Assembly: GCA_028279505.1 (NCBI GenBank)
Contig: JANQNP010000103.1
Location: forward strand, 1 to 64,000
Source of the DNA: Dehalococcoidia bacterium
GTDB taxonomy: Bacteria > Chloroflexota > Dehalococcoidia > UBA2979
Length of the DNA: 64,000 nucleotides
Direction: 5' to 3'
Shown here: one piece after another, positions 7,487 through 16,478 of the stretch
Layout of the letters: each line of letters starts with the position of its first letter
Position numbering within the stretch: position 1 is the stretch's first letter
Translations under genes and position numbers: made by a program
The notes under the pieces: generated by a model
Told to the model about the DNA's origin: nothing
Seen by the model: only the letters and a program-made list of their open reading frames with translations
Database searches by the model: none

Positions 7487-8635
7487 CTAGCCGAACTGCC
7501 GCCGCATGACGCGGTAGATGTTGTTGCGCTGCACTTCGTTGGCGCCCTCGTAGATCTTCTGGACGCGGTGGTCGCGGTAGATGCGTTCGATCGGGGAGCC
7601 GTGGATGTAGCCGACGCCGCCGTGGATCTGGAGCGAGCGGTCGATCACCTGCTCGGCTGCCTCGGAGCCAAAGGCCTTGCAGATGGAGGATTCGGCCTCG
7701 ATGTTCTCGCCGGCATCGGACATGAGCGCGGTGCGGTAGATGACGGACTCGGCGGCGAAGGTGTTGATCTGCATGTCGGCGAGGTGGTGCTGGGTGACCT
7801 GTTGGTCGGCGAGGGTGCCGCCGAAGAGTTCGCGCTCCTGGGCGTAGTTGAAGGCGAGTTTGACCGCCTCCTTCGCCATACCGAGGGAGATGGCGGCGAT
7901 GCCGACGCGGGACTGGTTCAGCGTGCTGAGGGCGTGCTGGAGGCCGGTGTTCTCGTCGCCGATCAGGCGGTCGCGGGCGACACGCACGTCCTCGTAGGCG
8001 ATCTGGGCGGTGTCGGAGGCGCGGATGCCCATCTTGTCCTCGAGGCGGACGATCTCGAGGCCGGGGGCGCCTTCGTCGACGACGAAGAGGGAGATACCGC
8101 GGCCGCCGGCATCCGGGTCGGTCTTGGCGAAGGTGACGAAGTACCGCGCGAGGCGGCCGTTGGTGATGAAGGTCTTCTGGCCGTTGAGGAGGAAGTCGTC
8201 GCCGTCGGCGACGGCGGTGGTGGTCATGGCGGGGACGTCGCTGCCGGCGTTGGGCTCGGTGAGGCAGAAGGCGCCGATGCCCTCGCCGCGTGCCATCGGC
8301 GCGAGGAAGCGCTCCTTCTGCTCGTCAGTGCCGGCGACGGCGACCATGCGCGCGGCGAGCCCGGAGGAGGCGGCGACGAGCACGGCGATGGAGGCGTGTG
8401 CGCGTGCGAGTTCCTCCTGGATGACGGTGAAGCCGATCTCGCCCATGGCGGAGCCGCCCCAGCGTTCCTCGAAGGGTGCGCCGAAGTAGCCGAGCTGGCC
8501 CATCTGGTCGATGAGCCCTCGTTCGATCGCGCCGGCGGCTTCCATGGCGTCGACGCGGGGGCGGAGCTCGTGGTCGGCGAAGTCGCGGACGGCGGAGCGG
8601 AGCGGGGCGATGTGTTCTGGGAGCTGGCTGTCCAT
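7487..8635 (-). CDS. Acyl-CoA dehydrogenase
   Basis: 382 residues, the usual length. It oxidises an acyl-CoA at the alpha-beta bond with FAD, passing electrons to an electron-transfer flavoprotein. Features: the helical N-terminal domain, CLTEPNAGSD and FITNG in the beta domain, the ALSTLNQSRVGIAA start of the C-terminal domain, the QIHGGVGYIHG motif, and the catalytic-base region KIYEGANEVQRNNIYR with Glu in YEG. This gene lies directly upstream of the methyltransferase selenoprotein gene on the same strand. Chain-length specificity cannot be read from the sequence. Confidence 0.95.
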   Translation of the reverse strand: MDSQLPEHIAPLRSAVRDFADHELRPRVDAMEAAGAIERGLIDQMGQLGYFGAPFEERWGGSAMGEIGFTVIQEELARAHASIAVLVAASSGLAARMVAVAGTDEQKERFLAPMARGEGIGAFCLTEPNAGSDVPAMTTTAVADGDDFLLNGQKTFITNGRLARYFVTFAKTDPDAGGRGISLFVVDEGAPGLEIVRLEDKMGIRASDTAQIAYEDVRVARDRLIGDENTGLQHALSTLNQSRVGIAAISLGMAKEAVKLAFNYAQERELFGGTLADQQVTQHHLADMQINTFAAESVIYRTALMSDAGENIEAESSICKAFGSEAAEQVIDRSLQIHGGVGYIHGSPIERIYRDHRVQKIYEGANEVQRNNIYRVMRRQFG

Positions 8636-8698
8636 CGGATTCTCCTCGTGATGGGGGGGCGCTGATGATGCCAGACCGGAGCGCCCGAGGTGCGCGGG

Positions 8699-9991
8699 CT
8701 AGTCGCCGCCACCTCCGCCGGCGACGGCGGCGGGCGCCGGTGTCGGACCTCGGAAGCTGCCCTCGCGGAGGAGGGTGCGCACTTCCTGGAGGCCGATGCC
8801 GGCGGCGATGAAGATGGCGACCCAGAGCAGGCCAGGGACGATCAGGAGCGGGCGGACGCCGACGATCTCTGCGAGCCAGCCGAAGCCGAGGTTGACGACG
8901 GCCATGTGGCCGGCGGCGAGCAGGGAGAAGAGGGAGAGGACGCGCCCTCGGAACTCGTCGGGGACGACCTGCTGGATGAAGACGATGGAGAGGGCCATGT
9001 AGCTGGCCTGGGTGGCGCCGGCGAGGGCGGCCCCGACGATGGCGGCGGCGGGAACGGTGGCGAAGCCGAAGGCGAGCATGGCGAGGCCGCTGCCGACGCC
9101 CGAGGCGAAGAAGGCGAGACCCTGCGCGCGCGGGGTTTCGAGCAGGGAGAGGCTGAGCACGCCGACGACGGCGCCGGCACCGAGGCCGACGAGGATCGAT
9201 CCGTAGGTGCCGCTGTCGCCGCCGATCATGGTGGAGAGGGTGGGCATCATCGAGTCGAAGGCCATGGTGAGGCCGCAGTGGAAGGCGACGAGGACGAGGA
9301 CGGTGGCGATGCGGCGATCGCGCCTCGCGTAGTTGAAGCCGTCACGGAGCTGGACGAGCACAAGCGGTCGGCGGGCCTCGGGATCCGCGCCGACGGTGGT
9401 GGGGCGGTAGCGGATCATCCAGACGGCGATGAGGCCGCAGGTGAGCAGCGCGGCGGAGAGGATGAAGACGGCGCCGGCGCCGAAGGTAGAGAGCAGGGTC
9501 GCGCCGAAGAGCGGGCCGATGATCCTCGAGCCGTGTTGGGCGATGCCGCTGAGGGAGACGGCGGGGAGGAGGATCTCCTTCGGGACGATATTCGCGAGGA
9601 GGGCCTGCTGGGCGGGCATGGAGGAGGCCTGGCCCGAGCCGGCAATGAAGGCGAGCAGGAGGACGTGCCAGAGCTCGACGACGTCCGTGACGGTAACGGC
9701 GACGAGGGTGATGGCGGCGGCGACGCCGACAGCCGAGGTGACCATGAGCATGCGGCGGCGGTCGACGCGGTCCGCGATGACGCCGGCGAAGGGCCCGACG
9801 ACGACGAAGGGGAAGAAGCCGGCGAAGGTGACGGCACCGACGGCGAAGGCGGAGTCGGTGAGCTCGAAGACGAGCCAGCCGCGGCCGAGGACGAGGGCCC
9901 AGCGAGCGCCGGCGGTGAAGGAGAGCGCGATGAAGAGGCGGCGGTAGTCCGCGATGCGGAACGCGGGGAAGCGCGCGCGAAGTGTCTCCAT
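8699..9991 (-). CDS. MFS transporter (MFS_3/EntS-like exporter)
   Basis: 430 residues with 10-12 hydrophobic helices, starting METLRARFPAFRIADYRRLF. The loop GVIADRVDRRRMLM between helices 2 and 3 matches the MFS motif GxxxDRxxRR. The overall pattern fits the multidrug/siderophore-exporter type often labelled MFS_3. The C-terminus is Gly-rich (VAGGGGGD). The substrate is unknown. The gene runs leftward 63 bases upstream of the acyl-CoA dehydrogenase, so co-transcription is possible. Confidence 0.88.
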   Translation of the reverse strand: METLRARFPAFRIADYRRLFIALSFTAGARWALVLGRGWLVFELTDSAFAVGAVTFAGFFPFVVVGPFAGVIADRVDRRRMLMVTSAVGVAAAITLVAVTVTDVVELWHVLLLAFIAGSGQASSMPAQQALLANIVPKEILLPAVSLSGIAQHGSRIIGPLFGATLLSTFGAGAVFILSAALLTCGLIAVWMIRYRPTTVGADPEARRPLVLVQLRDGFNYARRDRRIATVLVLVAFHCGLTMAFDSMMPTLSTMIGGDSGTYGSILVGLGAGAVVGVLSLSLLETPRAQGLAFFASGVGSGLAMLAFGFATVPAAAIVGAALAGATQASYMALSIVFIQQVVPDEFRGRVLSLFSLLAAGHMAVVNLGFGWLAEIVGVRPLLIVPGLLWVAIFIAAGIGLQEVRTLLREGSFRGPTPAPAAVAGGGGGD

Positions 9992-10127
9992 GCGACCGCC
10001 GGATCGGGTGCCTCGTCGGGTCCGGGCAGGTCGCCCGGGTGGGGCGACTCTAGCGCAGGTATCGCGGTCGTAATTGCCTCAGAAAGTTGAGTAGAATACT
10101 CGTGAATCTGCCCAGCGAGGAGCCGCG

Positions 10128-10553
10128 ATGCCGACCGTTCACGCCGACTACCAGGAGCGCAAGCGGATCGTGTTCACGGCGCGGGGGCGCACGCAGGTGA
10201 ACGTGCGCGAGCCGGCCGAGGATGGGCCGGTGGGCTACAGCTCGACGGAGCTGCTGCTGATCGCGCTGGGGAACTGCACGCTGGGCGCGCTGCTCAACCA
10301 GGAGCTGCTGGCCGACGTGGAGGTGCTACGCGCGGAGGCGACGCTGGACGCCGAGATGGCGCGGAACCCGGCGCGGGTGGTGAAGATCGATGTGGAGATC
10401 GACCTGGAGGTCGCGGACGAGGCGATCCTCGAGCATCACGCCGAGCTGGAGGCGCTGGCGTGCACGTGCCCGATCTGCAACACGCTGAGCAACGTGGAGA
10501 TCGTGAGCCGGTTGCGGCTGACGGCGGGAGCGCCGGTGGCGGCCGCCTCGTAG
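10128..10553 (+). CDS. OsmC/Ohr family protein
   Basis: 141 residues. OsmC-family peroxiredoxins reduce organic peroxides with two cysteines. Here the helix STELLLIALGNCTLGALLNQ carries the first Cys and LACTCPICNTLSNVEIV carries the second. The extra CxCxxC in the second site is richer in Cys than usual. A strong SD (GAGGAG) precedes the ATG. An AT-rich promoter-like segment lies between this gene and the divergent MFS gene (10060-10110). The most likely role is thiol-dependent detoxification. Confidence 0.9.
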   Translation: MPTVHADYQERKRIVFTARGRTQVNVREPAEDGPVGYSSTELLLIALGNCTLGALLNQELLADVEVLRAEATLDAEMARNPARVVKIDVEIDLEVADEAILEHHAELEALACTCPICNTLSNVEIVSRLRLTAGAPVAAAS

Positions 10554-10672
10554 CGCCTCGGGAGGTTGCGCGGCCGCGGGGGGTGGCTGGTGCGTTGCGC
10601 CCTCGGGAGGTTGTTGGGCCTCGGAGGGTGGGGGGCGCGTCGGGCGAGGCGGGGTCGATGAACCTCGAGGGG

Positions 10673-10748
10673 TGGCGCCCCCGGAAGGATTCGAACCTCC
10701 GACCGGCGGATTAGAAGTCCGCTGCTCTGTCCACTGAGCTACGGGGGC
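10673..10748 (-). tRNA. tRNA-Arg (anticodon UCU), CCA encoded
   Basis: The minus strand folds into a full cloverleaf: acceptor GCCCCCG/CGGGGGC, D-arm GCTC..GAGC, anticodon arm GCGGA-CTTCTAA-TCCGC with anticodon TCT, and a T-arm with TTCGAAT. Discriminator G is at 10676 and CCA is encoded at 10675-10673. The 10554-10672 interval on the 3' side holds only short CCTCGGGAGG-like repeats. Confidence 0.97.
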
Positions 10749-10830
10749 GCGGGTGCCCTCCATGGTAGCGATGGGCGCGGCGGGTCTGGTCAGGGGAGCC
10801 CTGACGCGTTACCTCGAGCGTGGCGGATGG

Positions 10831-11022
10831 CTATTCGGCGGGGCGCTGTTCGGCGAGGACAGGGTGCACGGTGTCTCGTGTGCCGGAGCGTCTGGCGGCG
10901 ATGCAGCCGCCGCCCATGGTGTGTGCGCTCGCGGGATCGCCGCCGGGGTGCTGCAGCGAGGCGCGACAACGCGGACAGTCCAATTCGCCAGCAACCGCTC
11001 GAGCGCCTCTGGCTCCCTCCAT
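10831..11022 (-). CDS. Small CxxC protein (63 aa), tentative
   Basis: A 63-codon frame with AAGGA six bases before its ATG. It contains LDCPRCRASL, a single zinc-ribbon-like CPRC pair, and a later GGGC. It resembles in style the small CxxC proteins at 11825 and 15352, and like the first of these it sits beside the wHTH-PAS regulator gene. There is no recognised family, and the competing frame starting at 11057 is also open, so this call is tentative. Confidence 0.4.
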   Translation of the reverse strand: MEGARGARAVAGELDCPRCRASLQHPGGDPASAHTMGGGCIAARRSGTRDTVHPVLAEQRPAE

Positions 11023-11067
11023 CGGTGTCCTTCAATCAACTGAGCGAGATGCGTCATGCATCTCGAC

Positions 11068-11835
11068 CTACGGTAACGGGTTCACTTCCGCCAGACATAG
11101 CGGCTCGCGGCCGGGAAGATCCAGTCGCGAGAACGCGATGTCAACACGTACCACGGTACCGTCTGCGCGGGTCAGTTTCCGGTCGAGGGCGTGAGCGCTG
11201 CCTCGATTGAGGGTTTCGCGCACGGCGGCGTCGATCGCGACGCGCTCCTCGGGGGACCAGAGGCTGGTGGCGGCCTCGCGGAGATTCGTGAGGGCGGCGA
11301 TGTTGTAGCCGGTGAGCTGGACGGTGGCGTCGTTGGCCATGGCGAGGCGCAGATCGGGGTCCGTGGGGTCGAAGACGGCGACGGCCTGCGGGGCGAGGGT
11401 GACGGGGACCTCGTCGGGTGGCGGGGCGGCTTTGATGCGGTAGCCGAAGCCGCGGATCCCGTCGATCAGGTCGTCGACGCCGGCGGTGGCGAGGATGCGC
11501 CGGAGGCGGTAGACGGCGGTGTGGAGGAAGTGGTGGTCGCCGACGTTGCGCGGGTAGGACCAGACGGCGGCGGCGAGGTCGTCGAAGCTGACGGCGGCAC
11601 CTCGGTGGTCCATGAAGAAGGCGAGCAGGTCGAAGAGCTGCGTGGTGAGCGGGAGTTCGTCGTCGCCGACGTAGGCGCGGCGGGCGGGCCGGTCGATGCG
11701 GATCTCGGCGGCGCGATCAGCCTCGGTGGGCGGTTCGGCGAGCCAGAGGGCGCGGGCGGCGGGGTAGCCGTTCGACCGCGCGCGGGTGGGGCGCTCGGCG
11801 GGATCGTCCTCGATCCAGGCTTCGCTAGGAAGCAA
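11068..11835 (-). CDS. Winged-helix (OmpR/PhoB-type) regulator with C-terminal PAS-like domain
   Basis: The N-terminal half is an OmpR/PhoB-type winged helix (LPLTTQLFDLLAFFMDHRGA, AVWSYPRN, HFLHTAVYRLRRIL, IRGFGYRIKAA). The C-terminal half looks like a PAS fold (AVAVFDPTDPDLRLAMAND, then RADGTVVRVDIAFSRLDLPG). The order is reversed compared with most PAS regulators, and there is no receiver domain, so this is a one-component sensor/regulator. The start is uncertain: no ATG or GTG occurs early in the frame. A TTG at 11835 overlaps the end of the upstream CxxC gene by 11 bases and fits translational coupling. Confidence 0.75.
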   Translation of the reverse strand: MLPSEAWIEDDPAERPTRARSNGYPAARALWLAEPPTEADRAAEIRIDRPARRAYVGDDELPLTTQLFDLLAFFMDHRGAAVSFDDLAAAVWSYPRNVGDHHFLHTAVYRLRRILATAGVDDLIDGIRGFGYRIKAAPPPDEVPVTLAPQAVAVFDPTDPDLRLAMANDATVQLTGYNIAALTNLREAATSLWSPEERVAIDAAVRETLNRGSAHALDRKLTRADGTVVRVDIAFSRLDLPGREPLCLAEVNPLP

Positions 11836-12034
11836 GGGAGCTTCGCAGCTGGTCGATGGCGGAGGTGACCCAGTCGGTGCAGCGGGCGCAGAAGAACTGC
11901 GGCGAGTCGTCGTCGCGCGGCACGAGGAAGGGTTTGCCGGCGGCGTTGGTGCCGGCGAGCCCTCGAGCGAGTCGGATCTCCGTGGCGGCTCCGCGCAGCT
12001 CTTGCTGGCAGAGGTCGCAGAGAATGGCCGGCAT
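11825..12034 (-). CDS. Small treble-clef/zinc-ribbon-like CxxC protein (69 aa)
   Basis: It starts MPAILCDLCQQELRGAATEI and ends with FFCARCTDWVTSAIDQLRSS. Two CxxC pairs about 45 residues apart would bind one zinc. The layout closely matches the 98-residue protein at 15352 (VCNVCERPLDGAAYEL ... LCDRCGSWL), so the two are paralogues. The gene is directly upstream of, and overlaps, the wHTH-PAS regulator gene. It may be a partner of that regulator; the function is unknown. Confidence 0.7.
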   Translation of the reverse strand: MPAILCDLCQQELRGAATEIRLARGLAGTNAAGKPFLVPRDDDSPQFFCARCTDWVTSAIDQLRSSLAS

Positions 12035-12554
12035 CGTGGACCCCGTTCTGACCGGCGCGGTGGTGGTTCGCGCGAGCCGTCGACCGTCAAGCCCCGTCTG
12101 TTCCACGGCCGGGCGTCGCCTCGCACCCCTGAGTGGATTTGGGCGAGCGTAGCCAGCGGTCGAGGCGCGCCTCCTGCGTCACCTGACTGAGAGTTCGTGC
12201 CTTGTCAGCGAGTCTTCAGGCTGCGCCGGATGGCCGTGGGCCAGCGCGAGCCGGAACGCCTGCGTGGGCGGTGATCGGGACGTGAGGACTTGCCTCAGCC
12301 CGTTCACTCAATATTCGTTCAAATTTGCTGGCGACGGCCCTGCTGATGGGCTGAATCGTCGGGCGCGCGGTCGGCGACGGCGGCGCTGATCGACCGATTA
12401 CTACTGACCTTCAGGCCACGCTTAGTTTCGATGATCGTTTTCATTTAATCATCCAGATAAAGATAAGCGCACTAGTGACGGAGATCGATTTCTCACCACC
12501 CTCGCTCGACCAAGCGTTGGATCAGGCGTATCGCCGGAGGGATCTCGCGACGCC
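12035..12554. promoter_or_regulatory. Divergent intergenic region with AT-rich segments
   Basis: 520 bases between the leftward CxxC/regulator genes and the rightward LuxR gene. It has two unusually AT-rich patches (around 12305-12330 and 12395-12475, the latter with TTTTCATTTAATCATCC) in an otherwise GC-rich stretch, as expected for promoters and regulator sites. I could not fix a specific -35/-10 pair. No gene is apparent. Confidence 0.4.
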
Positions 12555-14012
12555 GTGACGCGACACATCGATGCCGGGGACGACACCCCACGGGACCCGG
12601 CGCGTGCCTCTGGCTCTCTCCATCCATCGTTGATCGAGGCCCTCCTACCGTCCGTCTCGCATCGTGCCGACGGGGCGATCACGGTCGCCGAGGCGGCGGA
12701 GCGTCACGCGCCGGACTTCGAGTTCGTGGCGGCGCCGTACCGGTCGCTGCCGATGCTTTCCGAGGTTCGGCGGTTGATGCGGCAGCGGCCGTCCGACTAC
12801 GTGGACCGCGATCGAGCGTTGGGCGCGCTCCTCGCACGGTGCGACGTCCTCGAGGAGGTCGATCTCAACGAGATCGGGGGGGTGCTGGCGGCTGAGCCGC
12901 CGGGCGGGGCGCGGCGGGACGAGGCGCTGGAGCACCGATCGCTGACGCCGTGGCTGATCGCGATTGGCGAATCGGAGCAGGTGCGGCGGTGGAGCGAGAT
13001 CGACCGGTTCGGGGCGGACCGTCGCCGCGGCGACTGGGAGGCCTGCCACGCCGATCTGACGGAGCAGCAGATCCGGGTCGCGGAGGGACGGCCGCCGGCC
13101 GACCGCCGGAGGCGGCGCGACGACCGAGCGTCGATCACGCCTGCGTTGTGGTACCAGCTCAACGCGGAGATCTACTGGCGACTGATCGAGGGCGACACGG
13201 TCGCGGCGCGACATGAGCTCGATCGGGTGGCGGTGACCCGAGGCGGGGTGCCGCTGGGGTTGCGCGGCGATACAGCGGTCCTGGAGACGATGTGCGAGGC
13301 GCTCGAGGGCGGCGACGGGGTGGAGCTGGCGCCGCCGGAGGTGGCGCCGCGGTTCGCCGATCTTCGTACGGCGCTGGTGTCCGGGGAGGCGGTGGCCCTC
13401 GGCGGGAGCCGGGCCGGGGCGGCGCGCTGGAGCGCGTGGTTCGACGCGCACTGGCCGGCGCACGTGTTGCGGGATCCTCGGTGGCCGGTGCTCGCGCAGC
13501 GGGTGCGGGCGCTGCTGGCCTGCCGGGCGGGGGATCTGGCGGCGGCGCGGCGGTGGATGGACGAGGCGATCGTGATCGCCGACCGAATCGGGTCGCCGGT
13601 GGAGGCGGCGCTGGCGCGGATCCAGGGCGCGGAGTTGTTGGTCCTGGACGGGCAGTGGGGTGCTCGCGAGCGCTGGAACGCGTTGCTGGATGCCGGGCAG
13701 GGCGCGTGCCGCGAGCTGCGGATCCCGTACGAGCACCACGCCGCACGGGTGCGGATGGCGGCGGTCCTCGGACGGTTCGACGTGATGTCGACGGGGCACA
13801 GCGACACGGATCCGATGATCGCGCTGCTGACGAGCCGGGAGATCGAGGTGCTGCGGCTGTTCAGCGCGGGGCATTCGTACCGGCAGGCGGCGGAGGTGCT
13901 GGGGGTGGGCTGGCGGACGGTCCAGAGCCACGCCTACAACGCGTACCAGAAGCTGGGCGTGTCCTCGAAGATCGCGGCGGTGACGGCGGCCTCGCGACTG
14001 CAACTGCTCTAG
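12555..14012 (+). CDS. LuxR-family transcriptional regulator, large
   Basis: 485 residues from a GTG start. The last ~60 residues are a GerE/LuxR helix-turn-helix: LLTSREIEVLRLFSAGHSYR, then QAAEVLGVGWRTVQSHAYNA and YQKLGVSSKIAAV. The long helical N-terminal part (Ala/Arg/Glu-rich, repeated WMDEAIVIADRIGSPVEAAL-like stretches) looks like degenerate TPR repeats, as in MalT/LAL regulators but without the NTPase P-loop. The ligand is unknown. The GTG has no strong SD, so the true start could be further in. Confidence 0.75.
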   Translation: MTRHIDAGDDTPRDPARASGSLHPSLIEALLPSVSHRADGAITVAEAAERHAPDFEFVAAPYRSLPMLSEVRRLMRQRPSDYVDRDRALGALLARCDVLEEVDLNEIGGVLAAEPPGGARRDEALEHRSLTPWLIAIGESEQVRRWSEIDRFGADRRRGDWEACHADLTEQQIRVAEGRPPADRRRRRDDRASITPALWYQLNAEIYWRLIEGDTVAARHELDRVAVTRGGVPLGLRGDTAVLETMCEALEGGDGVELAPPEVAPRFADLRTALVSGEAVALGGSRAGAARWSAWFDAHWPAHVLRDPRWPVLAQRVRALLACRAGDLAAARRWMDEAIVIADRIGSPVEAALARIQGAELLVLDGQWGARERWNALLDAGQGACRELRIPYEHHAARVRMAAVLGRFDVMSTGHSDTDPMIALLTSREIEVLRLFSAGHSYRQAAEVLGVGWRTVQSHAYNAYQKLGVSSKIAAVTAASRLQLL

Positions 14013-14151
14013 GTCCCTTCGGGGTCCCTTCGGGACTCTTAGGGTTGGGGATTGCTGAGGTCCGGGCCTTTTGGGCTGAGCTTTGACGGGTTCGGGCGCT
14101 GACGGTCAGGCGCTGCTCCGAGCGGCAGGTTGCGACGCTTCGGGCGCGGGG

Positions 14152-15099
14152 TCAGGCGGCGGTGGCGGCGGGCTGGTCGTGCGCGCCGACTTCGATGAGC
14201 TGGGCGAGGGTGTCGACGAGTGCGGGGTCGAAGCCGTCGGCGGAGACGGCCTCGATGGCGGCGCTCGGCTCGAGCGCGGTGAACTGGGGGCGGTTGGCGA
14301 GCAGCATCGTGAAGGCGTCGGCGAGGCCGAGCTGCCGGGCGAGCAGGGGGATGGCGTCGCCTCCGAGGCCGAGCGGGTAGCCGCTGCCGTCGATGCGCTC
14401 GTGGTGGTGCTCGACGGCGGAGCGGAGCCGCTCGTTGCTCAGTCCGATGCGGTTGGTCAGCTGGGACGACGCGTAGGGATGGGCCTGGAGGATCGCGCGC
14501 TCGGGCGGCGTCATCGCTCGTTTTGAGCTCAGCAGATCGCGGTGGCTATCGACGAGGCCGATGTCGGCGAGGAGCCCGGCGAGGAGCGGCGCCATGAGCG
14601 CTTCCGGCTTCACGTCCCCGGAGCCGGCGCCCGCGGCGACGAGCGCGGTCGCCATGATCCCGGTGCCGACGGCGTGTGCGGCCGGGCTATAGGTCGCCGG
14701 GGTGATGGCGAGCGTCGCCGCGTAGCTGCTGGGCTCGGCGGCGAGGAACGCGGTGACGGGTTGCAGCACCTGGATCAGGGAATTCAGGCGCTTGAAGCGG
14801 GCGCGGTGCCGGAATAGCCGCAGCGACTGCATCATCAGGCCGCGCTGCATGAAGATCTGTCGCTCCCGCAGCGCGATCGATTCGTCGAAGAGGATCTCGG
14901 AGGCGTGCTGCTCACCCCAGCGGATGAGCAGGGCGGAGTCACGCGGGTGGACGAAGACGACGGGGTCAAGCCGGGGGTCGAGATCGTGCTCCGCGTCGAG
15001 GCGGATGCCGTGCTGATCGAAGAGCGAGAACCGCGGTGGGCGGGATTGCAGCAGCGAGGCGGGCAGCGATAGCCCGCTGAATCTTTCCTCGGTGGTCAT
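14152..15099 (-). CDS. HD-GYP-like protein with degenerate HD motif
   Basis: 315 residues. The C-terminal half is recognisable as HD-GYP by HHERIDGSGYPLGLGGDAIP, followed by QLGLADAFTML. The expected LHDIGK is LADIGLVD here, so the metal-binding HD pair is lost, and the first His region reads AHAVGTG. The family usually hydrolyses cyclic di-GMP; this one is probably inactive and may bind nucleotide or partner proteins. The N-terminal ~120 residues (VVFVHPRDSALLIRWGEQHA) are unrecognised. The start has an SD-like GGAAGG upstream. Confidence 0.75.
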   Translation of the reverse strand: MTTEERFSGLSLPASLLQSRPPRFSLFDQHGIRLDAEHDLDPRLDPVVFVHPRDSALLIRWGEQHASEILFDESIALRERQIFMQRGLMMQSLRLFRHRARFKRLNSLIQVLQPVTAFLAAEPSSYAATLAITPATYSPAAHAVGTGIMATALVAAGAGSGDVKPEALMAPLLAGLLADIGLVDSHRDLLSSKRAMTPPERAILQAHPYASSQLTNRIGLSNERLRSAVEHHHERIDGSGYPLGLGGDAIPLLARQLGLADAFTMLLANRPQFTALEPSAAIEAVSADGFDPALVDTLAQLIEVGAHDQPAATAA

Positions 15100-15351
15100 G
15101 ACTGCCTTCCGTCGCCCCGCGGCGGCACGACTCGATTCTCGGCGTGCGCCATGACGGCGGACTCGGCGTTCGCCCTGACGAATTGGGCGCGGCCGGCGGC
15201 ATGGGGACTCGCTCTGCTGGCGGGAACCTCAAAATTCGCTCAACCCGCCGCCGACGCTCCGTTGATTCGCCGGTGTCGTTCCGAGGATGAACGCAAGACG
15301 GTGCGGCCAGCGCCGCGTCTCGCGTGCGGGACGACGAGAATCGAGGTCGAG

Positions 15352-15648
15352 ATGCAGGTTTTTGTCTGCAACGTGTGCGAGCGTCCGCTGGATGGCGCTG
15401 CGTACGAGCTCTCGACGATTTCGGGCCGGCCGGTGGCCGGCGAGCAGGGGGCGACGCGGATCACGCATCGGCGGCATCTGCGGCTGCTGCACCTCTGCGA
15501 TCGCTGTGGGAGCTGGCTCCAGCTGGGGATCGAGACGGCAGGCGAATCGCTGTCGGCGGCGACGGCGCTGCGCAACGACGCGCGCTGGTTCGATCCGACG
15601 GTGGTCGAGATCGCGCCGAATCCCCTCGAGCGATTGGATTCCGCATGA
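15352..15648 (+). CDS. Small two-CxxC zinc-ribbon-like protein (98 aa)
   Basis: It begins MQVFVCNVCERPLDGAAYEL and has a second pair LCDRCGSWLQLGIETAGESL. It is a paralogue in layout of the 11825-12034 protein. The ATG at 15352 is preceded by GAGGTCGAG. The stop overlaps the ATG of the HDOD gene by four bases (ATGA at 15645-15648), showing translational coupling. Function is unknown; both paralogues sit immediately upstream of signalling genes. Confidence 0.75.
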   Translation: MQVFVCNVCERPLDGAAYELSTISGRPVAGEQGATRITHRRHLRLLHLCDRCGSWLQLGIETAGESLSAATALRNDARWFDPTVVEIAPNPLERLDSA

Positions 15649-16454
15649 CGACCACCAGTGCCCGGGTCCCGGTGCTGTCGCCGGCGCAGACGCAGTCCGT
15701 GTCGCTGATCATGTCGAAGGACGCGACGATCTCGGAGCTGGCGGCGGTGATCGAGACCGATCCGGCGCTCAGCCTCGCGCTGCTGCGCTTCGCGAACTCG
15801 GCGCTCGGCGCGCCGGTGCAGCGGGTCGTCCGGATCTCCGACGCGATCGTGCGGCTGGGGCTCGAGGACACGCGCCGCGTGGTGCTCGGGATCGTGATGC
15901 AGCAGACCGCCGGCGCGGAGCTGGAGGAGTCCGGGATCGACCAGGACGAGCTGTGGCGGCACCTGGTGGCGACGGCGATCCTGGCGGACGCGGTGACGAG
16001 CGTGGATCGTTCGCTGCGGGAGGTGCGTCCGCTGGCGTTCAGCGCGGGGCTGCTCCACAACATCGGGCGACTGGCGCTGGCGACCGCGTCGCCGGCGCAC
16101 TTCCGGCGGGTGCTTCGCCGGGTGAGGATCGGCGAGGACGTCCTGGAGGCCGAGCGGACGGAGTTCAACACGGATCACGCCGAGCTTGGCGTCGAGATCG
16201 CCGTGGCGTGGGGGTTGCCGGCGGAGCTGCACCCGGCGATCGGATCGCATCACGAACGCGGGACAGGTGTCGTCGAGGCGGTCTATCGCGCTCGACAGCT
16301 CGTCGAGGCGATCGGGATCGGTGATGGCGTGACGCCAGCGGTGTCCTGCTCGTTCACCGAGTCGATGGAAGACGCGATCGCGGTGATGCACGTTGGCGGT
16401 GTCGCGCAGATCCATGAACGGGTCGACTGGTTCCGGGGGGCGCTGCCGCGCTGA
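15645..16454 (+). CDS. HDOD-domain signalling protein
   Basis: 269 residues, all HDOD: ETDPALSLALLRFANSAL at the start, ISDAIVRLGLEDTRRVVLGI, FSAGLLHNIGRLAL near the middle, and HAELGVEIAVAWGLPAELHP then IGSHHE. HDOD proteins are non-enzymatic HD-fold regulators of signalling and gene expression. The usual N-terminal or C-terminal partner domain is missing, so it may act with the co-translated CxxC protein. Confidence 0.88.
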   Translation: MTTTSARVPVLSPAQTQSVSLIMSKDATISELAAVIETDPALSLALLRFANSALGAPVQRVVRISDAIVRLGLEDTRRVVLGIVMQQTAGAELEESGIDQDELWRHLVATAILADAVTSVDRSLREVRPLAFSAGLLHNIGRLALATASPAHFRRVLRRVRIGEDVLEAERTEFNTDHAELGVEIAVAWGLPAELHPAIGSHHERGTGVVEAVYRARQLVEAIGIGDGVTPAVSCSFTESMEDAIAVMHVGGVAQIHERVDWFRGALPR

Positions 16455-16478
16455 GGCCGGTCCGCGGCCACGAGCCAG

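Noticed and set aside
7568..10090. Long plus-strand ORFs opposite the acyl-CoA dehydrogenase and MFS genes
   Set aside because: Gly/Ala/Asp/Glu-rich antisense frames are expected in high-GC genes; the minus strand has full conserved families.
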